Assembly (NCBI GenBank): GCA_016706255.1
Contig: JADJJZ010000003.1
Coordinates: 1,212,501-1,276,500, forward strand
Length of the DNA stretch: 64,000 nucleotides
From: Bacteroidota bacterium
GTDB taxonomy: Bacteria; Bacteroidota; Bacteroidia; Chitinophagales; BACL12
Direction of reading: 5' to 3'
In this document: in pieces, positions 8,958-17,467 of the stretch
Numbering within the stretch: position 1 is the first letter of the stretch
Layout: each line of letters starts with the position of its first letter
Notes under the pieces: model-generated
Databases searched by the model: none
Seen by the model: the letters and a program-made list of their open reading frames with translations, nothing else
What the model was told of the DNA's origin: nothing
Position numbers and translations under genes: made by a program

Positions 8958-10488
8958 GATTCGCAGGTTTATGTTTTAAACGATTGAGTACTTTCTCCCA
9001 TAATATTTCGTACGGAATAATTTCCCATTCGTTAACCATGTTGTTACCACTTGGATCACCTTCCTGCATTTTGCGCAAGTATTTTTGAGCCATTTGTTTG
9101 GTGCGGTCGTAAACAAAATCTTCCTTCACCATTGTAAGCAACATTTTAAGGAAACAACTGCTGCGGTATGAGTCATCTTTGCGTAAGTAGCGACTGCAAT
9201 AAACATTTAATGCTTCGGAGCGATTGATGATACCGGTGTATTCACCTTTCTCTAGCATATAAATAATCTGCACCACTAAAATTGAAACATTATATCCTTT
9301 TTTATCTTTCGAGAAATTAGGCACCTCATTTAAAAATTTCAGCAAACGGAATTTGCGTTTGGTTGGATCACTCGCTAATAAATCGCGGTCGAGGTTTTCT
9401 GTTTCGAAGATGTAGTTGATATACGATTCAAAAATTTTCCATTTCTCTTTGCGTTCATCACTGGTATAAACAAAACGCGGGTGATTGATCACCTTGATAA
9501 AAATACCTGCTGCATTGATATAATTTTCGGTATGCATGGCAAGTAAAAAATAATATTCTAAAAATATAAACCAGTTGTTACTGCCTTCTGCAACCAACTC
9601 CAGACATTTTTCCGCATTCATGCGACCATTTTCATAATCGCGTAATTGTAAATAAGAGCTGATTTTAATTAATGCCAGGTTAGCCAATTTTACCTTCTGG
9701 TTAAAATTCGGATTATCGTTCAGGTATTGTTCAGCTTCTTCACAAACTTTAATGGTTTGTAAGTACTGACCTTTAATTTGCGCTACCATAATACGAATCT
9801 GGTATTTCATATAATGCAACTGGTAGCTGTTGCTTTGTTCGCATAGTTTATTAACGGCCTCCAGATTTTTATCTGCAGTTTGCGCTAATTCAGTAGTAGA
9901 AGAAGCACTCATCGCAAAATTGATAGTGAGGCGCTGATACATTTCTTCAGCCCGTATTTCATAATCAACATCACGTAATGCCTTATTGGTAAGTGCGGCA
10001 TACATTTCATATTCCTTATCATCACCATTTAAGCTCGCATTATTCATTAAAATGCGTGAGCAGTTGAGGATGATGTCAGAAAAGCGATAAATTTCAGCAA
10101 CACCTAAAGTTTTAGTAGCGATTTTAATGGCAGCGTTTCGTGCACCGCTGTTGAGCAGAATTCTAATTTGTGCCCAGTTTTTATTGCAAGTATAATTGGC
10201 TCTGTGATAATCGGAAAAAGAAGGGTCGTTGCTATCGAGGAAAAAAAGTGTATTTAGCAAACGTTTTGAAAACCGTGATTTGAGCTGACGATACTTATCA
10301 TCCAAAGGAGAGGTATTATAAAGCATCATTGCAGCTTCCTCATCCGTATTGAACTTGTCGTTAACTAATCCCTCATAAAATTCATTGAATTTGCTTTCCT
10401 TTCGGTTAAGTAAACTTTTGTCGAAAATCTCAATCTTTGAGATTCTCTTTTTGGTCACAACTTTCGAAATTTCAATTAGGTTTTTCAT
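8950..10488 (-). CDS. Conserved-looking all-helical cytoplasmic protein, unrecognised
   Basis: 512 residues, no signal peptide or membrane span. The sequence is rich in amphipathic helices of about 35-40 residues (for example ALIKISSYLQLRDYENGRMN, ENYINAAGIFIKVINHPRF), so a degenerate TPR-like superhelix is likely. It begins MKNLIEISKVVTKKRISKIE and has a long charged N-terminal part. No catalytic motif was seen. It is a single gene facing the DUF1800/1501 operon and has more than 1 kb of non-coding sequence upstream. The function is not recognised; a scaffold role is inference from the helical repeats only. Confidence 0.65.
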   Translation of the reverse strand: MKNLIEISKVVTKKRISKIEIFDKSLLNRKESKFNEFYEGLVNDKFNTDEEAAMMLYNTSPLDDKYRQLKSRFSKRLLNTLFFLDSNDPSFSDYHRANYTCNKNWAQIRILLNSGARNAAIKIATKTLGVAEIYRFSDIILNCSRILMNNASLNGDDKEYEMYAALTNKALRDVDYEIRAEEMYQRLTINFAMSASSTTELAQTADKNLEAVNKLCEQSNSYQLHYMKYQIRIMVAQIKGQYLQTIKVCEEAEQYLNDNPNFNQKVKLANLALIKISSYLQLRDYENGRMNAEKCLELVAEGSNNWFIFLEYYFLLAMHTENYINAAGIFIKVINHPRFVYTSDERKEKWKIFESYINYIFETENLDRDLLASDPTKRKFRLLKFLNEVPNFSKDKKGYNVSILVVQIIYMLEKGEYTGIINRSEALNVYCSRYLRKDDSYRSSCFLKMLLTMVKEDFVYDRTKQMAQKYLRKMQEGDPSGNNMVNEWEIIPYEILWEKVLNRLKHKPANRL

Positions 10489-10888
10489 AGTGTGTCTGCC
10501 TTCAGAGGGTTATCGTTTCGGGTATAGTTGTCTGAAAATACTTAGTTTCCGCGGGATGTGTATGAAAACCTTTCAGCCTTCATGTCACAAACATAACAAA
10601 ATTTGTGATAATCAAATAAATTTATAATTCTTTTTTTCACCCGAAATCCACAATACCAAATAGGTTTGAGGTTGCATCTTACATTTGTTAAATGACTTTA
10701 AAATGTCACAAAAAGACTAAAAAATTCACTTAAAAGCCTCAATAATAGGAAGTTATGACCTAAAAAGTCAAATTATAAACTCATATATATCGTCACAAAT
10801 AGTTATTTGGTGTAATGAATAGCTACAAGCAGGTTTATACTTTTGACATCGTTAGTCATTCAGTTAACCTTTTAAACATTTGAATAGT
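10489..10888. other. Gene-free leader region
   Basis: About 400 bases upstream of the minus-strand helical gene. I see no gene. TACTTTTG at 10838-10845 fits the -7 consensus on the plus strand. The rest is AT-rich and unremarkable. Confidence 0.4.
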
Positions 10889-10957
10889 ATGAAAATAACA
10901 TTACTCCATTCAATTCCCGTTCAGGCGATAGTGATAATTGATAATGACGAATTATAA
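10889..10957 (+). CDS. Possible 22-codon ORF in a small transcription unit
   Basis: ATG to TAA encodes MKITLLHSIPVQAIVIIDND then EL. It lies between a -7-like box (TACTTTTG, 10838-10845) and the hairpin at 11001-11028. The pieces suggest a short transcript of about 150 nt; whether the ORF is translated or the RNA is non-coding cannot be told. No clear ribosome binding site is present. Confidence 0.2.
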   Translation: MKITLLHSIPVQAIVIIDNDEL

Positions 10958-11000
10958 CTTTGTAGACAGTTGGTTTGTTTCATAAATTAGGTTCACGACC

Positions 11001-11028
11001 AGAAGGAGGCTTAGGCCTCCTTTCTGTT
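11001..11028 (+). terminator. GC-rich hairpin with T-rich tail
   Basis: AGAAGGAGGC, loop TTAG, then GCCTCCTTTCT (one bulged T) followed by a T-rich tail. It would end a short plus-strand transcript starting near 10850 or 10970. Confidence 0.6.
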
Positions 11029-11173
11029 TGTATGAAATGAAGGAAATTGTAGAGCCCCAAACAAACTCCGCTTCGAAGCCCTCTGATCCCCCAATCTCCG
11101 ATTGGAGATACCAAAGTAAAATAGAACTCAAAACCTACTCCCTCGTAACCTCAACATGACCTCACCAGCAACC

Positions 11174-11530
11174 CCTATGGTTGCGTCCCCAGACCAACCA
11201 TAGGTTGCGGAGGATGAAGTAACTTGTTAAACAAAAAGTATTTGGATAAACGCATGGACTACCTAGCACCAATGCCTTGGTATACGAGCGCCTTAGGTAG
11301 TAAAAATTAAAATAGTATGCAGCACATGTTGTGTAAAAAGTTAATTCTTTACGCTTGAGTTTAATGTAATGTAGAGCTCTTGCTGCTCATTAGTCTTCAT
11401 CCCGCCGGATACAAGTATCCTTACTATCACCATAGATCGCGGAGGCAGAAGTAACTCGTAAAACAAAAAGTATCTGGATAAGCGTCTGAACTACATAACG
11501 GTCATGCCCAGGCATACGCTTTACCTATGC
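11174..11530. repeat. Dispersed structured repeat family, cluster A
   Basis: The cluster has two parts that recur in cluster B. Part 2 (starts GCGGAGGATGAAG, contains CCTTAGGTAGTAAAAATTAA) is at 11207-11315 and in diverged form at 11441-11530. Part 1 (TTAATTCTTTACGCTTGAG to TCCTTACTATCA) is at 11341-11427. A perfect 10-bp inverted repeat (CCTATGGTTG / CAACCATAGG, 11174-11204) opens the cluster. Small palindromes occur inside each part. No ORF covers it. Confidence 0.8.
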
Positions 11531-11538
11531 TAAAATTG

Positions 11539-11578
11539 AAAATACAAAAGTTTCACTTAAGTGAAACTTTTGTATTTT
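11539..11578. repeat. Perfect 40-base palindrome
   Basis: Two 20-base arms (AAAATACAAAAGTTTCACTT and its exact complement) meet with no loop between 11558 and 11559. It lies just before a toxin remnant and an antitoxin gene, where a toxin-antitoxin operator would be expected, but could equally be the end of a repeat element. Confidence 0.9.
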
Positions 11579-11592
11579 TGATTATGGAGTGA

Positions 11593-11685
11593 TGGCAATA
11601 CAGGCCGATTAAAACACAAAAAACGCCTAAAAACGAAATTGAATTAGCAAAAAAAATAAAGGCAGAATATGAAAAAGAAAAATAA
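11593..11685 (+). pseudogene. 3' remnant of a HigB/Gp49-like (RelE superfamily) toxin
   Basis: After a TGA at 11590-11592 the frame stays open for 30 codons ending in TAA at 11683-11685. The reading KTQKTPKNEIELAKKIKAEY is the typical C-terminal tail of phage-derived Gp49-like HigB toxins. Its stop overlaps the antitoxin start by 17 bases, the usual toxin-first layout of HigBA. Everything upstream, including the toxin fold, is missing and is replaced by repeat sequence and the palindrome. Confidence 0.72.
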
Positions 11686-11974
11686 AAATTTGACTTCTCT
11701 CGAAGAATTTAAAGAGAAAAATTATGGAAAACGTGGGACCAAAAAACGCGAAGAATTAGAAGCCGGATACGAAAATTTCAAAATTGGATTTTTACTGCTT
11801 GAGGCAAGACTTGAAAAAGGTTTAACACAAGAGCAACTTGCAGCTAAATCCGGAACAACAAAATCTTATATTTCAAAAATTGAAAATAATATAAAAGAAG
11901 TTCGCATTTCCACACTGCAAAAAATAGTGGAGACCGGACTTGGAGGACACCTTGAGTTATCAATCAAATTATAA
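11669..11974 (+). CDS. HigA-like antitoxin, XRE helix-turn-helix (orphaned)
   Basis: 101 residues. Residues ~48-95 form an XRE HTH (ARLEKGLTQEQLAAKSGTTK then SYISKIEN), with a basic N-terminus (MKKKNKNLTSLEEFKEKNYG) and the tail GGHLELSIKL that is typical of antitoxins paired with Gp49-like toxins. As a HigA homologue it should bind both operator DNA and toxin. Here the toxin gene is reduced to its last 30 codons, so the antitoxin is intact but alone. It is framed by repeat clusters on both sides. Confidence 0.8.
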   Translation: MKKKNKNLTSLEEFKEKNYGKRGTKKREELEAGYENFKIGFLLLEARLEKGLTQEQLAAKSGTTKSYISKIENNIKEVRISTLQKIVETGLGGHLELSIKL

Positions 11975-12007
11975 TGAATATTGTTTGAGATCAGATTCGC
12001 CGCTCGG

Positions 12008-12430
12008 TAATTCTTTACGCTTGAGTTTAAGGTAATGTGGAATTCCTAGAGCTCATTAGTCTTCATCCCGCCGGATGCGAGCATCCTTACTATCATTCTG
12101 AGTAAAAAGTTAATTCTTTACGCTTGAGTTTAAGGTAATGTGGAATTCCTAGAGCTCATTAGTCTTCATCCCGCCGGATGCGAGCATCCTTACTATCACC
12201 ATAGATCGCGGAGGATGAAGTAACTAGTATATACAAAAAGTATCTTGGTAAACGCATGAACTACTTAGCAGCAATGCCTTGGTATACGAGCGCCTTAGGT
12301 AGTAAAAATTAAAATAGCTTGCAGCAAATTCTGAGTAAAAAGTTAATTCTTTACGTTTGAGTTTAAGGTAATGTAGAATTCCTATTGCTCATTAGTCCTC
12401 ATCCCGCCGGATACAAGTATCCTTACTGTC
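12008..12430. repeat. Dispersed structured repeat family, cluster B
   Basis: Part 1 copies at 12008-12095, 12102-12198 and 12334-12429; one part 2 copy at 12199-12316. Part 1 plus part 2 repeats with a ~232-base period. The hairpin GGATGC-GA-GCATCC in two copies is GGATAC-AA-GTATCC in others: both arms change together, so pairing is kept. The last copy runs into the clpX stop codon at 12429. Confidence 0.82.
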
Positions 12431-13664
12431 AACTCGCAATCTTCAGCAAACTCAGCTTCGACTGATTAAACTTACTCACCGCATAATCAAGTGTCAAATG
12501 AAAATCTTTAACCCCTGCATTACTTGGCAGCTCAAACATAGCATCAGTAAGTAAAGCCTCACAAATAGAGCGGAGACCACGTGCGCCGAGTTTGAAGTCG
12601 ATGGCTTTTTCTACGATAAAATCGAGAACCGCATCATCAATCATTAAGTTGATATCTTCAATATCAAATAATTGTTTGTATTGTTTGATGATGGCGTTTT
12701 TAGGTTGAACCAGGATTGCTCTCAACACATCAGCATCCAGTGGATCTAAGTGGGTGAGGACCGGCAAACGACCAATTAATTCCGGAATTAATCCGAAGTT
12801 TTTTAAGTCCTGCGGAGCAATATATTGTAGTAAATTTTCACGATCGGTAGTTACATTATCGTCGTGACGTTTAAATCCGATTAATTGAGTGTCGGTGCGA
12901 CGGGCAATAATTTTTTCAATACCATCAAAAGCACCACCGCAAATGAAGAGAATGTTTTGGGTATTCACCTTCACCATTTTTTGCTCCGGATGTTTTCTTC
13001 CTCCCTGTGGCGGAACCATCACTTCTGTGCCTTCCAGCATTTTAAGTAATGCCTGCTGCACACCTTCACCCGAAACATCTCTGGTTATGGAAGGATTATC
13101 ACCCTTGCGCGCAATTTTATCTATCTCATCAATATAAACGATGCCCTTTTCGGCTGCCGCAACATCATAATTACAAACCTGTAATAAACGGGATAAGATA
13201 CTTTCTACATCTTCCCCAACATAACCGGCTTCAGTAAATACAGTGGCATCAACAATTGCAAAAGGCACATTTAAAAACTTGGCTATAGAACGCGCAAGTA
13301 AGGTTTTACCTGTTCCCGTCCTTCCAACAACCATGATATTCGACTTTTCAATCTCAACATCCTCGCTGGTTTTCTGGTTTAGGCGCTTGTAATGGTTATA
13401 AACCGCAACGGAAAGTATCTTTTTGGCCTCATCCTGACCTATTACATAAGTATCAAGAAACTCCTTAATTGCACGTGGCTTCATCGAGTTCGCCAAAGCA
13501 AATTTATACCGTTTTACAGGCGCGTGTAACTCCTCTTCCACCAAGGTTTGAGCCTGGCTTACACAGGTTTCACAAATATGTCCTTCTTGTCCTGCAATCA
13601 ACATCTTCACCTCTTCTTTCGGGCGCAGACAAAAGGAACAATGGGCGGTTTCTTTTTTCTTCAT
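12429..13664 (-). CDS. clpX: ATP-dependent Clp protease ATP-binding subunit ClpX
   Basis: 411 residues, the normal length. The N-terminal zinc-binding domain has CSFC...CETC. The AAA+ core has Walker A (GRTGTGKT), Walker B (VYIDEIDKI) and sensor 2 (GARGLRS). The LIGFKRH segment is the IGF loop that docks on ClpP. ClpX unfolds tagged proteins and feeds them to ClpP in the cytoplasm. It is the last gene of a tig-clpP-clpX run, 19 bases after clpP. A repeat copy reaches the stop codon. Note GRTG where GPTG is usual in the P-loop. Confidence 0.97.
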   Translation of the reverse strand: MKKKETAHCSFCLRPKEEVKMLIAGQEGHICETCVSQAQTLVEEELHAPVKRYKFALANSMKPRAIKEFLDTYVIGQDEAKKILSVAVYNHYKRLNQKTSEDVEIEKSNIMVVGRTGTGKTLLARSIAKFLNVPFAIVDATVFTEAGYVGEDVESILSRLLQVCNYDVAAAEKGIVYIDEIDKIARKGDNPSITRDVSGEGVQQALLKMLEGTEVMVPPQGGRKHPEQKMVKVNTQNILFICGGAFDGIEKIIARRTDTQLIGFKRHDDNVTTDRENLLQYIAPQDLKNFGLIPELIGRLPVLTHLDPLDADVLRAILVQPKNAIIKQYKQLFDIEDINLMIDDAVLDFIVEKAIDFKLGARGLRSICEALLTDAMFELPSNAGVKDFHLTLDYAVSKFNQSKLSLLKIAS

Positions 13665-13683
13665 GTAACTTGTTCAATCAAAT

Positions 13684-14373
13684 TTACCCTTTTTTAGGGT
13701 CTTTTAACAACACCTCGTCAATCATACCGTATTCTTTCGCTTCAGCAGAACGCATCCAATAATCACGATCGGAGTCTTTTTCTACTTTTTCGAATGGCTG
13801 ACCACTATGGTTGCTGATGATCGTGTATAATTCTGTTTTTAACTTCAGAATCTCTTTCAAAGTAATTTCCATATCACTTGCCTGACCCTGAGCACCACCA
13901 AGCGGTTGGTGAATCATAACACGTGAATGCGATAAACCTGCACGTTTGCCTTTAGCACCCGCACATAATAATACAGCTGCCATTGATGCGGCAATACCGG
14001 TACAAATTGTGGCTACATCAGGAGTAATAAAATGCATGGTATCATAAATCGCGAGGCCTGAATACACAACGCCACCCGGACTATTAATATAAATCTGGAT
14101 ATCACGTTTTGCATCTACACTCGATAAAAATAATAACTGTGCCTGAATCACATTCGCAACATAATCGTCGATTGCCGTTCCCATAAAAATGATACGGTCC
14201 ATCATCAATCTTGAAAATACGTCGAGTGCCTGCGCATTTAACTGACGTTCTTCAATAATGTATGGTGTAAAATTGGTTACATGCATACTTTGTGTTTTCA
14301 TGTAACTGTCGAGCGAGTTACTGCTCATTCCCATGTGCTGTATCGCATATTTGCGAAATTCATTATTCTGCAT
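13684..14373 (-). CDS. clpP: ATP-dependent Clp protease proteolytic subunit ClpP
   Basis: 229 residues. The catalytic serine is in TGIAASMAA (S130) and the histidine in MIHQPLGG (H155); the aspartate lies in the SDRDYWM region near the C-terminus. The protein forms the tetradecameric serine protease chamber that works with ClpX. An N-terminal extension of ~30 residues (MQNNEFRKYAIQHMGMSS) precedes the mature core and is probably processed or flexible, as in other Bacteroidota. Its start overlaps the end of tig by 11 bases, indicating translational coupling. Confidence 0.97.
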   Translation of the reverse strand: MQNNEFRKYAIQHMGMSSNSLDSYMKTQSMHVTNFTPYIIEERQLNAQALDVFSRLMMDRIIFMGTAIDDYVANVIQAQLLFLSSVDAKRDIQIYINSPGGVVYSGLAIYDTMHFITPDVATICTGIAASMAAVLLCAGAKGKRAGLSHSRVMIHQPLGGAQGQASDMEITLKEILKLKTELYTIISNHSGQPFEKVEKDSDRDYWMRSAEAKEYGMIDEVLLKDPKKG

Positions 14374-15739
14374 ACGCTTCTTCTTTTTTATTTAATTCTT
14401 GAAAAGCTTCCAAGGTTATTGGTTGCTCATCAATAGTGATATATGTTTTAATAACATCAAAAAACTTCTTCTGCGCAACACGGTCATGCATGTTTTCTAC
14501 AAAAGCTTTGTCTTTCAACTGACTGGTTAAAATGTATTGCACTAAATCTTCACCCATCTGTCCGTAACTTGCACGAACGGTATTTAATGCTTCCTGAATA
14601 ATCTCATCATTAGTAACATCCAATACATGCGATTTTTGCACTTCGCGATAAATGAGCGATTGTTTCAGTTTATTCATGAAATCGGCAAATTCAGCTTCGA
14701 AATTTTCCGCATTCACATCCTTTTCGTTCGATTGCGTGAACCATTTTCTTAAGAAGACATCCGGAAGTGGCACTTCGGTTGTATCGATAAGATATTTAAA
14801 TAGTTCATTTTCAAGCGATACCTCTGTTAAACTGCTGTGATATTGCTCAATAGCCATCGCAATTCTTTCGCGTAATTCAGTCTCAGTGCTCATTTCACCA
14901 AACTCTTTGCTGATTTCTGTAAAGAACGCTTCATTTATTTCAGCATTAAACAATCTTGCAATCCGGTCGATTTTAAATTCGAATTTCGGACTAATACCTT
15001 CAATGCTTGCTTCAGTTGGTTCGTTTAAGTGGAGAATATTTTTCGCCACATTCACTTTATCTCCCTTAAAGACGTTGAACAGGTCGTCAATATTTTTAAC
15101 ATCACCCTGTTTTGCACCAAGAAATATATTTTGGTTGCCATCATTTAACATTTGCAGGTTAAAATAAGTCTCCACCTGAATGCCACCATCTTTAGGTGAA
15201 CCATCTTCATTTAATTCTTTTATTTGCGCATAAACAACATCGTTTTCTTCAACGGTGTCAACATCTTTACGTTCACCGTATTTGCGTAAAATGCGTTCAA
15301 ATTCCTGCTCAATTTCTTCCGGTTTGGCAGCTATTTTATAACGAGTAAGTGTTTTGTTTTTATTCAGATTTGCATCGAGGTTAATTACAGGCTGCACACC
15401 AATTTCGTATGCAAATTCATACGTTTTGGTTTCGTTGTAATCAACACCTAAATCACTTTCAATCGGTAATGCATCACCCAATAATTCATAATTATTTTCT
15501 TTGAGATAAGCATTCATCTGCTCATTCACAATTTTGTATAACTCTTCCAGAATAACGGTATCACCATACATTTTTTTCACCATGCCTGCAGGTACATGTC
15601 CCGGACGGAAACCCGGAATTTGTGCTTTTTTTGCTACTTCTTTTAAAGCCTTGTCGAAACGGCCACGGTAATCTTCATTAGTAATGGTAAAACGCACAAT
15701 GTTGTGCTGTAATCCTAAGTTGTCGATTGAGATATTCAC
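14363..15739 (-). CDS. tig: Trigger factor, ribosome-associated chaperone
   Basis: 458 residues. The N-terminal domain carries the ribosome-binding signature GFRPGHVP, preceded by MNISIDNLGLQHNIVRF. The central FKBP-like segment is divergent, as is common in Bacteroidota, and a long helical C-terminal chaperone domain follows. It binds nascent chains at the ribosome exit tunnel. First gene of tig-clpP-clpX, overlapping clpP by 11 bases; the gene order is conserved across bacteria and supports the assignment. Confidence 0.93.
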   Translation of the reverse strand: MNISIDNLGLQHNIVRFTITNEDYRGRFDKALKEVAKKAQIPGFRPGHVPAGMVKKMYGDTVILEELYKIVNEQMNAYLKENNYELLGDALPIESDLGVDYNETKTYEFAYEIGVQPVINLDANLNKNKTLTRYKIAAKPEEIEQEFERILRKYGERKDVDTVEENDVVYAQIKELNEDGSPKDGGIQVETYFNLQMLNDGNQNIFLGAKQGDVKNIDDLFNVFKGDKVNVAKNILHLNEPTEASIEGISPKFEFKIDRIARLFNAEINEAFFTEISKEFGEMSTETELRERIAMAIEQYHSSLTEVSLENELFKYLIDTTEVPLPDVFLRKWFTQSNEKDVNAENFEAEFADFMNKLKQSLIYREVQKSHVLDVTNDEIIQEALNTVRASYGQMGEDLVQYILTSQLKDKAFVENMHDRVAQKKFFDVIKTYITIDEQPITLEAFQELNKKEEAYAE

Positions 15740-15813
15740 TGTTTGAAATTATTAGTGTAAAGTTATTAGAATGTTTTTTCGTTCCCTTAAACCGGAAATC
15801 ACCGTTCCGGCAG

Positions 15814-15849
15814 TAAAAAAAACAGAAAGCCCGGGGTCAGACTTTCTGT
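15814..15849 (-). terminator. Terminator of tRNA-Leu
   Basis: On the minus strand ACAGAAAG pairs with CTTTCTGT (12-base loop) and is followed by a run of eight Ts, beginning 8 bases after the tRNA 3' end. Confidence 0.85.
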
Positions 15850-15856
15850 TGAAATG

Positions 15857-15941
15857 TGGTGCGGGTGGAGGGACTCGAACCCCCATGCCTTGCGGCGCCA
15901 GATCCTAAGTCTGGTATGTCTGCCAATTTCACCACACCCGC
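15857..15941 (-). tRNA. tRNA-Leu (anticodon UAG)
   Basis: 85 nt including an encoded CCA. Acceptor GCGGGTG/CACCCGC, T-loop GTTCGAGTC, and an anticodon stem CCAGA/TCTGG around the 7-base loop CTTAGGA give anticodon UAG. The long variable arm fits the class II leucine type. Confidence 0.95.
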
Positions 15942-16127
15942 TTGCTTTTCGGGATGTTTTATTGATTAAAAAATCACATAAAGAACACTTTTTTATGCAA
16001 AACAACCATCTTGAAACCCAAATGATTGCCTGTTTTTAAAAAGAGATGCAAAGGTAAGTGAAAATTAACAATTTACCTATATAATATTTGTAGCGATAAA
16101 CCGCTTTATTGTATCTTCACCTTTCGC

Positions 16128-16991
16128 ATGCTGAGAGCTAACTTTTTATTGGCAATTGCCGGCATTTTTTGTTGCATTTCCTGCACTACACAGGAACTGC
16201 CAACCACCAATTTGCCCAAACCCGATCATATTGTGGTATTAATTTTCGAAAATCACGATTACCAAATGATTATCGATACCTCCGCTGCCGAATACCTCCA
16301 CACCCTCATCAGCGACCCAAAAACCGCCCATTTTACCGAAAGCACTGCACTTGGTCACCCGAGTCAGCCCAATTACATCATGTTTTTTTCTGGAGATAAT
16401 CAGGGCGTGGTCAGCAACGACCGCCCGACTAAAAAATTTACCAGTCCGAACCTTGCAGCACAATTGGTTGATGCCGGATACACCTTTGCAACTTACAGCG
16501 AAGACTTACCCTATGCCGGTTTCGATGGCGATGTTTCAGGCAGATATGTTCGCCGCCACAATCCCGTTACCAACTGGATGGGCACCGGTAAAAATCAGGT
16601 GGACTCCTTACTAAATCAGCCCTTAACCGCTTTTCCGACGGATTTTAATTTATTGCCCACAATAAGCTTTGTAGTCCCCAACCTCGACAACGACATGCAC
16701 GACGGCAGCATCGCACAAGGAGATGCCTGGCTCAAAACCAATTTCGAAGCCTATATCAATTGGGCAAAAGAAAATAATAGTCTTTGTATCATCACCTTCG
16801 ACGAAGGCAATCCAAGCAGCGATGTCAATCAAATTCTCACGCTATTTATCGGCGAAGATGTCATCGGTGGCGAATACAACACCCCCATCAACCATTTCAG
16901 CGTCCTCAGCACCCTCCAACAACTATACGATCTACCCCATTCCGGATTTTCAAAAATGTATTACCCAATCATGGATTGTTGGGAAAAATAG
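16128..16991 (+). CDS. Phosphoesterase/acid phosphatase-family lipoprotein
   Basis: 287 residues with a lipoprotein signal (MLRANFLLAIAGIFCCISC, lipobox ending at Cys 19), so it should be membrane anchored outside the cytoplasm. The alkaline-phosphatase-superfamily phosphoesterase fold (PF04185 type) is marked by HIVVLIFENHDY near the start, ALGHPSQPNYIMFFSGD, VPNLDNDMHDG and CIITFDEGNPSSD, the clustered Asp/Glu/His being metal ligands. The family includes acid phosphatases and phospholipase C-like enzymes; the substrate is not predictable. It stands alone, with a structured repeat region directly downstream. Confidence 0.85.
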   Translation: MLRANFLLAIAGIFCCISCTTQELPTTNLPKPDHIVVLIFENHDYQMIIDTSAAEYLHTLISDPKTAHFTESTALGHPSQPNYIMFFSGDNQGVVSNDRPTKKFTSPNLAAQLVDAGYTFATYSEDLPYAGFDGDVSGRYVRRHNPVTNWMGTGKNQVDSLLNQPLTAFPTDFNLLPTISFVVPNLDNDMHDGSIAQGDAWLKTNFEAYINWAKENNSLCIITFDEGNPSSDVNQILTLFIGEDVIGGEYNTPINHFSVLSTLQQLYDLPHSGFSKMYYPIMDCWEK

Positions 16992-16995
16992 AAAA

Positions 16996-17098
16996 GGAAC
17001 ACTGATCAGACAGATTGAACGGGTTTTGACGGATTTTTTTCAGCCTTACTAAAATTATCCGTTTTTATCAGTTAAATCCGTCAAATCTGTGTTCCTTT
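16996..17098. repeat. Large inverted repeat after the phosphoesterase
   Basis: TTTGACGGATTT (17025-17036) and AAATCCGTCAAA (17074-17085) are exact complements, and flanking GGAACAC / GTGTTCC extend the symmetry. The arms resemble words in the tandem repeats that follow. It may act as a terminator. Confidence 0.6.
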
Positions 17099-17104
17099 AA
17101 TCAC

Positions 17105-17461
17105 ATCGTCCAAAAAATCAGCGAGTATTATCTAACACAGATAAAAAAATCAGTTTAAATCCGCCCAAATCAGCGACCCGCTTGCCGGGTTCCGCGTTCC
17201 CAAAAAAATCCGTCCCATATCCGTTTAATCCGTTCAATCAGTGTTCCCTTAAACAAATCATCCAAAAAATCAGCGAGTATCATCCAACACAAATAAAAAA
17301 ATCAGCCTAAATCACCAAAAATCAGCGACCCGCTTGCCGGGTTCAGCGTTCCCTTATCAAACACATCCCACAAAAAATCAGCGAGTATCATCCAACACAA
17401 ATAAAAAAATCAGCCTAAATCAGCAAAAATCAGCGACCCGCCAGCCGGGTTCCGCGTTCCT
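17105..17461. repeat. Three tandem degenerate repeats (about 100-160 base spacing)
   Basis: Each unit runs from CAAAAAATCAGCGAGTAT through ATAAAAAAATCAG to CAGCGACCCGCTTGCCGGGT (or CCAGCCGGGT) and GTTCC. The ACCCG/CGGGT hairpin is kept in all three. Units are at about 17105-17201, 17257-17356 and 17364-17461. The array fills the gap between the phosphoesterase and the ABC-F gene. No ORF. Confidence 0.82.
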
Positions 17462-17467
17462 TATAAA

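Noticed and set aside
11174..12430. CRISPR-like array
   Set aside because: Units are long, contain palindromes, have no unique spacers of constant length and no cas genes nearby.
11174..12430. Retron or group II intron RNA
   Set aside because: No reverse transcriptase lies within the window and the paired loops of two bases are unsuitable for an RNA.
12889..13762. Plus-strand ORFs opposite clpX
   Set aside because: Shadows of clpX codon bias; no starts, no motifs.
16128..17052. Overlapping plus and minus ORFs within the phosphoesterase
   Set aside because: Only the 287-residue frame has a lipobox and the family motifs.
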